Positions 23,244-31,363 of a DNA stretch of 36,464 bases are shown in pieces. Numbering within the stretch: position 1 is the stretch's first letter; each line of letters begins with the position of its first letter. Under the pieces are notes generated by a model. It worked only from the letters and a program-made list of their open reading frames with translations. It did not search any database and had not been told where the DNA came from. Origin of the DNA: Streptomyces fuscigenes (lineage in GTDB: Bacteria; Actinomycetota; Actinomycetes; Streptomycetales; Streptomycetaceae); NCBI RefSeq assembly GCF_021556455.1, contig NZ_JAKGCV010000013.1, forward strand, positions 1 to 36,464, given 5' to 3'. A program made the translations under genes and the position numbers.

Positions 23244-26200
23244 GTGAGTGACGACGCCGCGTATCTCCGCTTCCCGCATCTGCACGAGGACTTGGTCTGC
23301 TTCGCCGCCGAGGACGACATCTGGGTCGCCCCGGTGGCGGCGGACGGCGACCGGCCCGGGCGGGCCTGGCGGGTGAGCGCCGACCGATCGAGGGTGGGGC
23401 CTCCCCGCTTCTCGCCCGACGGCCGCTCCATCGCGTACACGAACTGGCGCAGCCTCGACCCGGAGATCCATCTGGCTCCCGTCGACGGGGGCCCGGCGCG
23501 CCGGCTGACGTACTGGGGCTCGACCGACGCCCGGGTGTGCGGCTGGAGTGCGCCCGACCCGGCCGACCCGGACGGCGCCCCGGGCATTCTGGCCGTGTCC
23601 TCGCACGGGCAGCCGTTCTCCTACTACTCGTGGGCCTACACGGTCCCCACGGACGGCTCCCCCGGCGCCAAGCTGCCCTGGGGCCCGGTGTCCGACCTCG
23701 CGGTCGGGGACATCGGCGGCGAGCGCAAAACCCTGCTGCTGACCGGTACGCCCCCGCACGAGCCGGCGTCGTGGAAGCGCTACCGGGGAGGGGCCACCGG
23801 GCGCCTGTGGCTGCACGGCGAACGGCTGCAGGCCGACCTCGACGGCCACCTCGAGAGCCCCATGCTGGTCGGCGAGCGCGTCGCCTTCCTCTCCGACCAC
23901 GAGGGAATCGGCAACCTCTACTCGTGCCGGCCCGACGGCACGGACCTGACCCGCCACACCGACCACGACAGCTTCTACGCCCGCAACGCGTCCACGGACG
24001 GACGCCGGGTGGTCTACCAGTGCGCCGGTGACGTCTGGATGGTCGACGCGCTGACGGCGGACTCCGTCCCGCGCCGGCTCGACGTGCGCCTCGGCGGGCC
24101 CCGCCCGGGCCGCCGCGTCTACCAGGTCCCGGCCGCCGCCCACCTCGGGGCGATCTCCGTCGACACGACGGGCCGGGCGAGCGCCGTGTCCGTGCGCGGC
24201 AGCCTCTACTGGCTCACCCACCGCGACGGCCCGGCCCGCACCATCGCCGACACCCCCGGTGTGCGGGTCCGGATGCCCGCGATGCTCGGCAGCAGCGGCC
24301 GGGTCGCGTACGTGACCGACGCGGAGGGGGACGACGCCGTGGAGATCGCGTACCTGCCGCGGGCGAGCGGCGAGCGCCCGCCGTACCGGCCGGCTGCCGG
24401 GCGGCTCGGGCGCGTGCACGAGATGGAACCGGACCCCGAGGGCGAACGCGTCGCCATCGCGACCCACGACGGCCGCCTCCTGCTCCTCGACGTGACCGGG
24501 CCCGAGGTCTCGGTACGAGCCGGGGGCGGCGAGGCCGCCGCACCGGCCGGGGCCGCCGGGGCGAGCGGCACCGCCGAGGGCGCGGCCGGGGCCTCCGCGG
24601 ACGCCGGGGACTCCACGGACGCCGCGGGCGCCGGGGCCTCCGTAGACGCCGCGGACGCCGGCGGAGCAGCCGTCTCCGGCGAGACCCGGGACGCCGGGAC
24701 CGCCGAGGGTTCGGCCACGGCCACGGACGGCGGGGCCTCCGGGGCCTCCGGGGACTCCGGGGCCTCCGCGGACGCCGGATCGCTCCCCTTCGTCACCGAG
24801 GTCGTCCGTTCGTCCAACGGCCCCGTGACCGACCTCGGCTTCTCTCCCGACGGGAACTGGATCACCTGGTCGCACCCCGGCATCGGCCGCTCGCTGCGCC
24901 AGATCCGGATGGCCCGGATCGGCGGGCCCGGCGGCCCCGCGGGGCCCGGCGCGGCACCGGTGGTCGTGGACGTCACCGATGGCCGCTTCGAGGACGAGAA
25001 CCCGGTCTTCACCCGTGACGGCCGCTACCTCGCGTTCCTCTCGTGGCGCGGCTTCGATCCGGTCTACGACGTGCACACCGGCGATCTCTCGTTCCCGCTC
25101 GGCTGCCGCCCCTACCTGGTCCCGCTGTCTTCGGCGACCCCGTCGCCCTTCGCGCTCTCGCCCGAGGGGCGGCCGGCCGCCGGCGGGCTCGACCCCCGCG
25201 ACGACGAGGTCGAGGGCGGCGCGCCCATGGTCGAGCTGGAGGGGCTGGCGAGCCGCGTCACGCCGTTCCCGGTCTCCGCCTCCAAGTACTCCTCCCTGCA
25301 CCCGGTCAGCGGGGGCGGGCTCGTCTGGCTGCGCTGGCCGATCTCCGGCGCGCTCGGCGAGACCTTCGCCAACCCCGCCGACATGTCCGGGCGCCCCACA
25401 CTCGAACACTTCGACCTCGCGAAGGCACGCCGGAGCGAACTGGTCGACCACCTCGACTGGTTCGCGCCCAGCGGCGACGGCACCCGGCTGGTCGTCGTGG
25501 ACGACGGGGACATGCGGGTCGTGCCCGCCACCGAGACGGGCGACGGCGACGGATCGGTCTACGTGGACCTGCGGCGCATCCTGCACGAGGCCGATCCGGA
25601 GGCGGAGTGGCGGCAGGCCTTCGACGAGGCGGGACGCATCATCCGCGCGTACTTCTGGGACCCGGGGATGAGCGGCATCGACTGGGACGCCGTACTCCGG
25701 CAGTACCGCCCGCTGGTCGAACGGGTGGCCTCGCCCGACGAGTTCGCCGACCTGCTGCGCGAGACCCTGGGCGAACTGGGCACGTCCCACGCGTACGTGC
25801 TGCCCGCCCGGCGCGACGAGGGACCCCCGCACTACCAGCGGCCGATGGGCCTGCTCGGCGCGAACCTCGTCTGCCGCGACGGCGACTGGATGGTCAAGCG
25901 CATCCTGCCCGGCGACTCGTCCGACTCCCGCGCCCGTTCGCCGCTCGCCGGCACCGGTATCCGCGAGGGCGCGGTCCTCACCCACGTGGACGGGCGGCCG
26001 GTCGACCCGGTCGCCGGACCCGGCCCGCTGCTGTCCGCCGCCGGCGGCACGACGGTGGAGCTGACCTTCCGCGTCGCCGAGCCGGCCGCCCCGGCCCCGG
26101 CCCGTGAGGTGACTCCCGCGACGGACCCGGCTCCCGCTCCCGCTCCCGCTCCTGCCCCTGCTCCTGCTCCTGCCCCTGCCCCTGCCCCTGCCCCTGCCCC

Positions 26201-27179
26201 ACAGGAGAGCGCGGGTCCGGCTCCGGCTCCAGATCCGGCTCCGGCCCCTGCTCCGGCGGCGGGGCGGGTCGCGGCCCCGGACCGGGCCCCGGATCCGGCC
26301 CCCGCCGCTGCCGCCGCTCCGATTCCGGCCGTGGCCCCCTTCTCCTCCGTGGCCGCGTCCGCGGCTCCCGACCCGACCCTCGCCGAGGGCCTCGCGCCGG
26401 ACGCCGGGCCCGTCGCCGTCCCGCGCTCGGGCGCCCGCTCGCACGCGCGCCGCGTCGCGGTGGTGCCGCTGATCGACGAGCGTTCGCTGCGCTACCAGGA
26501 CTGGGTCGCCAAGCGCCGCGAGGTCGTGCGCGCGCTCAGCGACGGCCGCTGCGGCTACCTGCACATCCCCGACATGCAAGGGTCGGGGTGGGCCCAGTTC
26601 AACCGGGACCTGCGCATGGAGATGTCCCGGCCCGCGCTGATCGTGGACGTACGGGGCAACGCCGGCGGCAACATCAGCGAGCTGGTGGTGGAGAAGCTGA
26701 GCCGGCGCATCATCGGCTGGGACCTGACCCGCGACGCGCAGCCGGTCTCGTACGCGTCGAACGCGCCACGCGGGCCGATCGTGGCGATCGCCGACGAGGC
26801 GACCTCCTCGGACGGCGACATGATCACGGCGGCCTTCCGGCTGCTCGGCCTGGGACCCGTGGTCGGTCAGCGCACCTGGGGCGGCGTCGTCGGCATGACG
26901 GGCCGGCACCGGCTCGGCGACGGCACGGTGATCACGGTGCCGATGAACGCCGCCTGGTTCGACGCGTACGGCTGGTCCGTCGAGAACCACGGCGTCGAGC
27001 CCGACATCGAGGCGCTGCGTACGCCGCTGGACTGGGCCGAGGGCCGCCACGCGCAGCTCGACGACGCGGTCTGGGTGGCGCTCGACCTGCTGGCCGCGCA
27101 CCCGGCGGCGGAGCCGCCCGGCTACCAGTCGGTGCCGGACCGCCGCCGCCCGCCGCTGCCGCCGCGCGCGACACGGTAG
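23244..27179 (+). CDS. Tricorn protease homologue (peptidase family S41)
   Basis: This 1311-residue protein has the tricorn layout: two beta-propellers (YLRFPHLHEDLVCFAAEDDIW at the start, split WSxPDG/FSPDG blades after), a C1 helical domain, a PDZ domain and the S41 core. The catalytic residues are H1107 in YLHIPDM, nucleophile S1189 in DEATSSDGD and E1247 in SVENHGVEPD. These enzymes degrade peptides released by the proteasome or other proteases in the cytoplasm. It is longer than the usual 1050-1100 residues because of two inserts: Ala/Gly/Ser/Asp-rich at about 425-511 within the second propeller, and Pro/Ala-rich at about 948-1066 between PDZ and the S41 core. The GTG start follows GGAAAG. 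Confidence 0.94.
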   Translation: MSDDAAYLRFPHLHEDLVCFAAEDDIWVAPVAADGDRPGRAWRVSADRSRVGPPRFSPDGRSIAYTNWRSLDPEIHLAPVDGGPARRLTYWGSTDARVCGWSAPDPADPDGAPGILAVSSHGQPFSYYSWAYTVPTDGSPGAKLPWGPVSDLAVGDIGGERKTLLLTGTPPHEPASWKRYRGGATGRLWLHGERLQADLDGHLESPMLVGERVAFLSDHEGIGNLYSCRPDGTDLTRHTDHDSFYARNASTDGRRVVYQCAGDVWMVDALTADSVPRRLDVRLGGPRPGRRVYQVPAAAHLGAISVDTTGRASAVSVRGSLYWLTHRDGPARTIADTPGVRVRMPAMLGSSGRVAYVTDAEGDDAVEIAYLPRASGERPPYRPAAGRLGRVHEMEPDPEGERVAIATHDGRLLLLDVTGPEVSVRAGGGEAAAPAGAAGASGTAEGAAGASADAGDSTDAAGAGASVDAADAGGAAVSGETRDAGTAEGSATATDGGASGASGDSGASADAGSLPFVTEVVRSSNGPVTDLGFSPDGNWITWSHPGIGRSLRQIRMARIGGPGGPAGPGAAPVVVDVTDGRFEDENPVFTRDGRYLAFLSWRGFDPVYDVHTGDLSFPLGCRPYLVPLSSATPSPFALSPEGRPAAGGLDPRDDEVEGGAPMVELEGLASRVTPFPVSASKYSSLHPVSGGGLVWLRWPISGALGETFANPADMSGRPTLEHFDLAKARRSELVDHLDWFAPSGDGTRLVVVDDGDMRVVPATETGDGDGSVYVDLRRILHEADPEAEWRQAFDEAGRIIRAYFWDPGMSGIDWDAVLRQYRPLVERVASPDEFADLLRETLGELGTSHAYVLPARRDEGPPHYQRPMGLLGANLVCRDGDWMVKRILPGDSSDSRARSPLAGTGIREGAVLTHVDGRPVDPVAGPGPLLSAAGGTTVELTFRVAEPAAPAPAREVTPATDPAPAPAPAPAPAPAPAPAPAPAPAPQESAGPAPAPDPAPAPAPAAGRVAAPDRAPDPAPAAAAAPIPAVAPFSSVAASAAPDPTLAEGLAPDAGPVAVPRSGARSHARRVAVVPLIDERSLRYQDWVAKRREVVRALSDGRCGYLHIPDMQGSGWAQFNRDLRMEMSRPALIVDVRGNAGGNISELVVEKLSRRIIGWDLTRDAQPVSYASNAPRGPIVAIADEATSSDGDMITAAFRLLGLGPVVGQRTWGGVVGMTGRHRLGDGTVITVPMNAAWFDAYGWSVENHGVEPDIEALRTPLDWAEGRHAQLDDAVWVALDLLAAHPAAEPPGYQSVPDRRRPPLPPRATR
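26128..26204 (+). repeat. (Pro-Ala)n hexanucleotide repeat inside the tricorn gene
   Basis: A run of gctccc, gctcct and gcccct hexamers encodes about 13 Pro-Ala pairs. It is the core of a longer Pro/Ala-rich linker that reaches to about 26440. Purity at DNA level suggests expansion by slippage. Confidence 0.9.
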
Positions 27180-27193
27180 CCGGGGCACGGCGA

Positions 27194-27229
27194 AGGGGCC
27201 GCGACCCGGTGCACCCGGTCACGGCCCCT
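27194..27229 (+). terminator. Hairpin terminator after the tricorn gene
   Basis: The arms aggggccg...gacc and ggtc...cggcccct pair with two mismatches, 15 bases after the stop codon. There is no clear U-run, as is usual in Streptomyces. Confidence 0.7.
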
Positions 27230-27266
27230 GCTGCCGAAGGCCCCTGCCCCCGCGGGCCGTTCGGAC

Positions 27267-27434
27267 CCCGAGGCGGCACTCGGCCCACGTCCCGAAGCGG
27301 CGCTCGGCTCACGCCCCGAGGCAGTGCCACGCCCACACCCCGAAGCGGTCCTCAGCTCACGCCCCGAAGCAGTGCCACGCCCACACCCCGAAGCCGCGCT
27401 CAGTTCACGCCTCGAAGCGGTCCTCGAACCGGTC
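27267..27434. repeat. 24-bp tandem repeat array, seven units
   Basis: Seven units of 24 bp start at 27267, 27291, 27315, 27339, 27363, 27387 and 27411, each opening with cccgaagc, cccgaggc or ctcgaagc. Alternate units are more similar to each other, suggesting a 48-bp higher-order unit. The last part overlaps the 3' end of the leftward small gene, which terminates within unit six. Confidence 0.85.
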
Positions 27435-27731
27435 CTCGCCGCGCTGCCCGGTCTCCGGCGCACGGCCCTCGCCCCCGTCGCGGGAACCGGAACGGGAACG
27501 CGAACCGGAACGGCAACGGTCAATCGCGTCCCGCGCCGCCGCGGCCGACCGGCCCGGCTCCGGGCGGCCGCCCTCGCGGGTGCCACCGCCCGACGGCCCG
27601 CCGCCCTCACCGCCCGCGTCGCCTGCCTCGGCGCCGGCCTCGGCGTCGGCGAGGCGCCTGCGGGCCTCTTCCTTCAGGCGGTCGGCCTTCATGCGGTCGG
27701 CCTTGTCCTGGAACTGCTCCTTGAGACCCAT
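27405..27731 (-). CDS. Small charged hypothetical protein
   Basis: This 108-residue protein starts MGLKEQFQDKADRMKADRLKEE, which can be split into an amphipathic helix of about 30 residues rich in Lys, Glu and Gln. The rest is Gly/Ser/Arg-rich and disordered, ending RFEDRFEA. A short amphipathic start of this type is common in small Streptomyces proteins of unknown function. GGGAG lies about 10 bases before the ATG. The last codons fall inside the 24-bp repeat array, so the C-terminus may have been rewritten by it. A function cannot be proposed. Confidence 0.55.
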   Translation of the reverse strand: MGLKEQFQDKADRMKADRLKEEARRRLADAEAGAEAGDAGGEGGGPSGGGTREGGRPEPGRSAAAARDAIDRCRSGSRSRSGSRDGGEGRAPETGQRGEDRFEDRFEA

Positions 27732-27820
27732 GGATGCGTCACTCCCGGAGGGGGGAAGGGGGCTGCCCCCGACCGGGGGTCCGATCAGGCTCGCACGGCC
27801 GGACACCCCGCGCATGTCGA

Positions 27821-28771
27821 TCAGTGACGCTGCGTACGGCCCGCCTCGTCGGCCTCGCCGCCCGCCCCCACCAGGCCCTTGGCGATCCCCGCGAGCCGGG
27901 GTTCGAAGCGGCGCATCTCCCGCTTCCCCACGGTGGCGATCAGGCCCGGCAGGTAGCCGCGCATGCCCTGCATCCCGCGCAGCCACCACTGCCCGTACAC
28001 GTGCGGGGAGCGGCGCTCGATCCCGGTGACCAGCCGGTCGACCGCGGGGCCCAGCGGGTACGTGCGGTTCGAGGGCCACGGCAGCCGCTCGCGCAGTTCG
28101 CGCATCACCTCGTCCTCGTCGGCGCCGCGCACCATGTCGGTGTCGGTCCAGGACAGGTAGCCGACACCGACGCCCACGCCCCGGTGCCCCACCTCGCAGC
28201 GCAGGCCGTGCGCGAACGCCTCCACGCCCGACTTCGACGCGCAGTACGCGGTCATCATGGGCGCCGGCGCCAGCGCGGCGAGCGAGGCGATCTGGAGGAA
28301 GTAGCCGCGGGCGGCGAGCAGATCGGGCAGGAACGCGCGCGCGGTGTTGGCGCCGCCGACGAGATTCACCTCGATGACGCGCCGCCAGGTCTCCGGATCC
28401 GAGCTCGCGAACGGGCCGCCGTTCGCGACCCCCGCGTTGGCGACGGCGATGTCGACGCGGCCGAACCGCTCGCGTATCTCCCCGGCGACGCGTCCCAGCG
28501 CCGCGTGGTCGGTGACGTCGGCGTACCAGTGGCCGTACTCGCCGTGCAGCCGCTCGCCGACCTCCTTGAGCCGGTCCTCCTCCAGGCCGACGAGTGCGAC
28601 GGTCGCGCCGCGCGCGGAGAGCTTGCGGGCGAGCAGTTCCCCGACGCCGCGCGCCGCGCCGGTGACGACGGCGACCCTGCCCTCCAGGACGGGCCGCCGC
28701 TCGGCCCGCCCCGTTCCCCCGGGGCCCTCCGCGCTTCCGGTGCCTGCCGTGGTCTGCCTCGGAACGCTCAT
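27821..28771 (-). CDS. SDR family oxidoreductase, third gene of the monooxygenase operon
   Basis: This 316-residue short-chain dehydrogenase has TGAARGVG as its cofactor loop, NAG in VANAGVANG, the serine in IASLA and the catalytic Y176/K180 in AYCASK. The C-terminal extension of about 60 residues (YGQWWLRGMQGMRGYLPG) is found in the group that accompanies Baeyer-Villiger monooxygenases in mycolic and mycelial actinomycetes. Its ATG overlaps the hydrolase stop by 4 bases (ATGA). It would oxidise an alcohol produced by the upstream hydrolase or supply the ketone to the monooxygenase. Confidence 0.92.
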   Translation of the reverse strand: MSVPRQTTAGTGSAEGPGGTGRAERRPVLEGRVAVVTGAARGVGELLARKLSARGATVALVGLEEDRLKEVGERLHGEYGHWYADVTDHAALGRVAGEIRERFGRVDIAVANAGVANGGPFASSDPETWRRVIEVNLVGGANTARAFLPDLLAARGYFLQIASLAALAPAPMMTAYCASKSGVEAFAHGLRCEVGHRGVGVGVGYLSWTDTDMVRGADEDEVMRELRERLPWPSNRTYPLGPAVDRLVTGIERRSPHVYGQWWLRGMQGMRGYLPGLIATVGKREMRRFEPRLAGIAKGLVGAGGEADEAGRTQRH

Positions 28772-29673
28772 GCGACTCCCTCCGCGTGCTTCAGGTGGCC
28801 GGCGGCGAGGCCCCGTATCGCCGCGTTGACGGCCTCGGGCGCCTCGACCGGGCTCATGTGCCCGATGCCGGGCAGGACGGTCAGGTCCGTGCAGTGGGGC
28901 AGCCAGCCGGCCAGCCTGCGCGCGTGCACGGGCGGCGTGAGCCGGTCCGCGGTGCCGGCCAGCACCGCCGTCGGCATCGTCAGCTCCCGTACGCCCAGTT
29001 CCAGATCGAGCGTGTCGAGGACCGCCGACCAGCCGACGCGGGCGGCGCGCGGGCAGGCGTGCACGATCTCGGCGCAGGCCCGCACCCGGTCCTTCGGGGT
29101 GGCGGGCCCCATCGTCCCGTAGCGCAGGGCCCGTACGGACAGCGGCGTGACCGGACCGAGCGGCGCCCGGGCGCCGAGGACGCGGCGCGTGAGGCCGGTG
29201 CGCAGCCGGCCGGCCCGCAGCGGCACGACCAGCGAGTCGGAGACCAGCCGGGAGGCGCCGGTGCTGCACAGCAGGACGGCGGCGGCGTGCTCGCGGAACG
29301 AGGGCCGGGCCGAGGCGGCCATCATCGTCATGCCGCCCATGGAGTGGCCCGCGAGGACGGCCTGTTCGCCCGGCGCGAGCGTGGCGTCGAGCACGGCCTC
29401 CAGGTCGTCGGCGAGCGCCTCGGCGGAGTAGCCGCCGGGTCCGGCGGCCGGGCTGCCGCCGTGGCCGCGCTGGTCGTAGGCGACGACGCGGTGGTCCCTG
29501 GCGAGGTCCTCGATCTGGGCGGCCCAGAACGCGATGGAGCACGTCCAGCCGTGGGAGAGGACGACGGCCGGGGCGCCGTCGGGACCGAACACCTCGGTGT
29601 GGACGCGGGATCCGTCCGCCGAGACGGCCTCCAGCGACCGGACCGGCCGCGGTGCGGGGGGCGTCGGCCTCAT
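28768..29673 (-). CDS. Alpha/beta hydrolase, second gene of the monooxygenase operon
   Basis: This 301-residue alpha/beta hydrolase has nucleophile S111 in LAGHSMGGM, an acid in LAGTADRLTPP and H272 in PGIGHMSPVEAP. VVLSHGWTCSIAFW forms the oxyanion-hole strand. It resembles esterases and haloperoxidase-like hydrolases. Its ATG overlaps the monooxygenase stop by 4 bases. The natural job in this setting is hydrolysis of the ester or lactone made by the monooxygenase. Confidence 0.92.
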   Translation of the reverse strand: MRPTPPAPRPVRSLEAVSADGSRVHTEVFGPDGAPAVVLSHGWTCSIAFWAAQIEDLARDHRVVAYDQRGHGGSPAAGPGGYSAEALADDLEAVLDATLAPGEQAVLAGHSMGGMTMMAASARPSFREHAAAVLLCSTGASRLVSDSLVVPLRAGRLRTGLTRRVLGARAPLGPVTPLSVRALRYGTMGPATPKDRVRACAEIVHACPRAARVGWSAVLDTLDLELGVRELTMPTAVLAGTADRLTPPVHARRLAGWLPHCTDLTVLPGIGHMSPVEAPEAVNAAIRGLAAGHLKHAEGVA

Positions 29674-31226
29674 CGTGCTCCCTCCTTCGCCTCTGCCGCT
29701 CCGGCCCCGGCGGGCGCGGCCGGGACGAGCGTGCCGGGCCGGCGGACGATGTCGTACTCGGCGGGGTCGACGCGCAGCGTCTCCCGCTTGAACTCGGCGG
29801 TGGTGCCCGGCCAGATGGTGGTGTTGCGGCCCTGCGCGTCCATGTACCAGCTGGTGCAGCCGCCGGTGGCCCACACGGTGCGGGCCATCCGGCGCTGCAC
29901 GTTCTCGTTCCACGCCTCGACGGCGGCGGGGCGTGCGTCGAGCGCGGCCCGGCGGCCCTTGCCCCTGCGGTCGAGGGAGTCGAGCTTGCGGAGGTAGTCG
30001 GCGAGGTAGTTGAGCTGCGCCTCGATCATCAGGATCATCGAGGAGTTGCCGAGGCCCGTGTTGGGTCCGATGATCGTCATCCAGTTCGGGAAGCCGTCGA
30101 CGGTGGCGCCCCGCAGCGAGCGCATGCCTCCGTCCGCCCACGCGTCGGCGAGGGTGCGCCCGCCGGCGCCGACGACGCGGCGCGCGATGGGCATGTCGGT
30201 CACGTGGAAGCCGGTGGCGAAGACGATCGCGTCGGCCCGCGCGGTGGAGCCGTCCGCGCCGACGAGCTCGGAGCCGCGCACCTCGGCGAGGCCCGCCGTG
30301 ACCACGTCGACGTTGGGGCGGGTCAGCGCCGGATAGTACGTGTTCGACAGCAGGATGCGCTTGCAGCCGATGCGGTACGACGGGGTCAGGCGCGCCCGCA
30401 GGTCCCGGTCGGACACCGCCTTCGCGAGGTGGCGCCTGGCCAGTGCCTCCACGAGGCCCAGCTCGCCGGGGTGCCTGGTGAACGCCTGGACCTGCAGCTC
30501 CCGCATGCCCCACAGGCTCTGGCGGCGCAGCGCGACGGTCGCGGGGACGGCACGGTGCAGGGCCCGTTCGAAGCGCGTGATGTCCCGGTCGCGGCGCGGC
30601 ATGACCCAGGGCGGCGTGCGCTGGAAGAGGGTGAGCCGGCCCACCTCCGGCTGGATGGCCGGTACGACCTGGATCGCGGAGGCGCCGGTGCCGACGACGG
30701 CGACCCGCTTGCCGCGCAGGTCGACGTCGTGGTCCCAGCGCGCGGTGTGGAAGACGGGACCGGGGAACGTCGAAAGGCCCGCGATCTCCGGGGTCTTGGG
30801 GTCGGAGAGGGGGCCGCCCGCCGAGACGACGACGTCGGCGGTGAACGTCGCGCCCGGCGCGGTCTCGATGACCCAGTGGAGCGCGTCCGCGTCCCAGCGC
30901 GCGGAGGTGACCTCGTGGCCGAGCCGCAGGTGGGGGCCGATGCCGAACGTGTCGACGACGTTCTCCAAGTACGCCCGGATGTAGGGCTGGCCGGAGAAGG
31001 CGCGGGGCCATTCGGCGTTGGGCGCGAACGAGAAGGAGTACAGGTGCGAGGGCACGTCGCACGCGCATCCCGGGTAGTCGTTGTCGCGCCAGGTACCGCC
31101 GATGGAGTCAGCGCGCTCCAGCACCACGAAGTCGGTGACGCCCTCGCGGCGCAGTCGTACGGCGGCTCCGATGCCGGCGAACCCGGACCCGATCACCGCC
31201 ACGCGCACATGCCTGTGCTGTCCCAT
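29670..31226 (-). CDS. Flavin-containing Baeyer-Villiger-type monooxygenase
   Basis: This 518-residue flavoprotein has an FAD-binding GSGFAGIGA near residue 13, an NADPH-binding VGTGASAIQ near residue 182, and between them the Baeyer-Villiger fingerprint FPGPVFHTARWDHD with H160. GTWRDNDYPGCACD and the FATGFHVTD block are also typical. It would insert oxygen next to a ketone to give an ester or lactone, using NADPH and O2. GGGAGG lies 7 bases before the ATG at 31226. It heads a three-gene coupled operon with a hydrolase and an SDR, similar in content to the mycobacterial mymA-lipR-sadH group. A perfect inverted repeat sits 15 bases upstream. Confidence 0.94.
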   Translation of the reverse strand: MGQHRHVRVAVIGSGFAGIGAAVRLRREGVTDFVVLERADSIGGTWRDNDYPGCACDVPSHLYSFSFAPNAEWPRAFSGQPYIRAYLENVVDTFGIGPHLRLGHEVTSARWDADALHWVIETAPGATFTADVVVSAGGPLSDPKTPEIAGLSTFPGPVFHTARWDHDVDLRGKRVAVVGTGASAIQVVPAIQPEVGRLTLFQRTPPWVMPRRDRDITRFERALHRAVPATVALRRQSLWGMRELQVQAFTRHPGELGLVEALARRHLAKAVSDRDLRARLTPSYRIGCKRILLSNTYYPALTRPNVDVVTAGLAEVRGSELVGADGSTARADAIVFATGFHVTDMPIARRVVGAGGRTLADAWADGGMRSLRGATVDGFPNWMTIIGPNTGLGNSSMILMIEAQLNYLADYLRKLDSLDRRGKGRRAALDARPAAVEAWNENVQRRMARTVWATGGCTSWYMDAQGRNTTIWPGTTAEFKRETLRVDPAEYDIVRRPGTLVPAAPAGAGAAEAKEGAR

Positions 31227-31240
31227 ACTCGCCTCCCAAC

Positions 31241-31262
31241 CGTGCCAGCAATCACTGGCACG
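31241..31262. promoter_or_regulatory. 22-bp perfect inverted repeat, putative operator of the monooxygenase operon
   Basis: CGTGCCAG and CTGGCACG are separated by six bases (caatca), an 8-6-8 perfect inverted repeat. It ends 15 bases before the monooxygenase start codon, where a bound protein would block transcription. The divergent MerR regulator is the nearest candidate binder, though MerR proteins more often bind within the promoter spacer. Confidence 0.65.
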
Positions 31263-31351
31263 ATGGGAGCGTAGAGCACGGGCGTACCGATGGGTAGGGG
31301 TCCCGCGCAAAGGAGTTACCGGCGGTACGCCCGGCCGCCCGGGGCGGGCCA

Positions 31352-31357
31352 TAAGCT
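31352..31357 (+). promoter_or_regulatory. Possible -10 box (TAAGCT) of a leaderless MerR transcript
   Basis: TAAGCT ends six bases before the ATG of the MerR gene. No Shine-Dalgarno-like sequence lies before that ATG, so transcription could begin at the start codon. No -35 match was found. Confidence 0.3.
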
Positions 31358-31363
31358 GGCGCA

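Noticed and set aside
22848-27188. A 1446-residue open frame on the minus strand opposite the tricorn gene
   Set aside because: It is a mirror of high-GC codon bias on the coding strand. Its translation is Arg/Gly/Val/His-rich with no recognisable domain, and the plus strand has a complete tricorn enzyme.
31317-31327. TACCGGCGGTA dyad as a MerR operator
   Set aside because: It is short and does not lie at the proper distance from a convincing -35/-10 pair; the 22-bp dyad nearby is a far stronger candidate.
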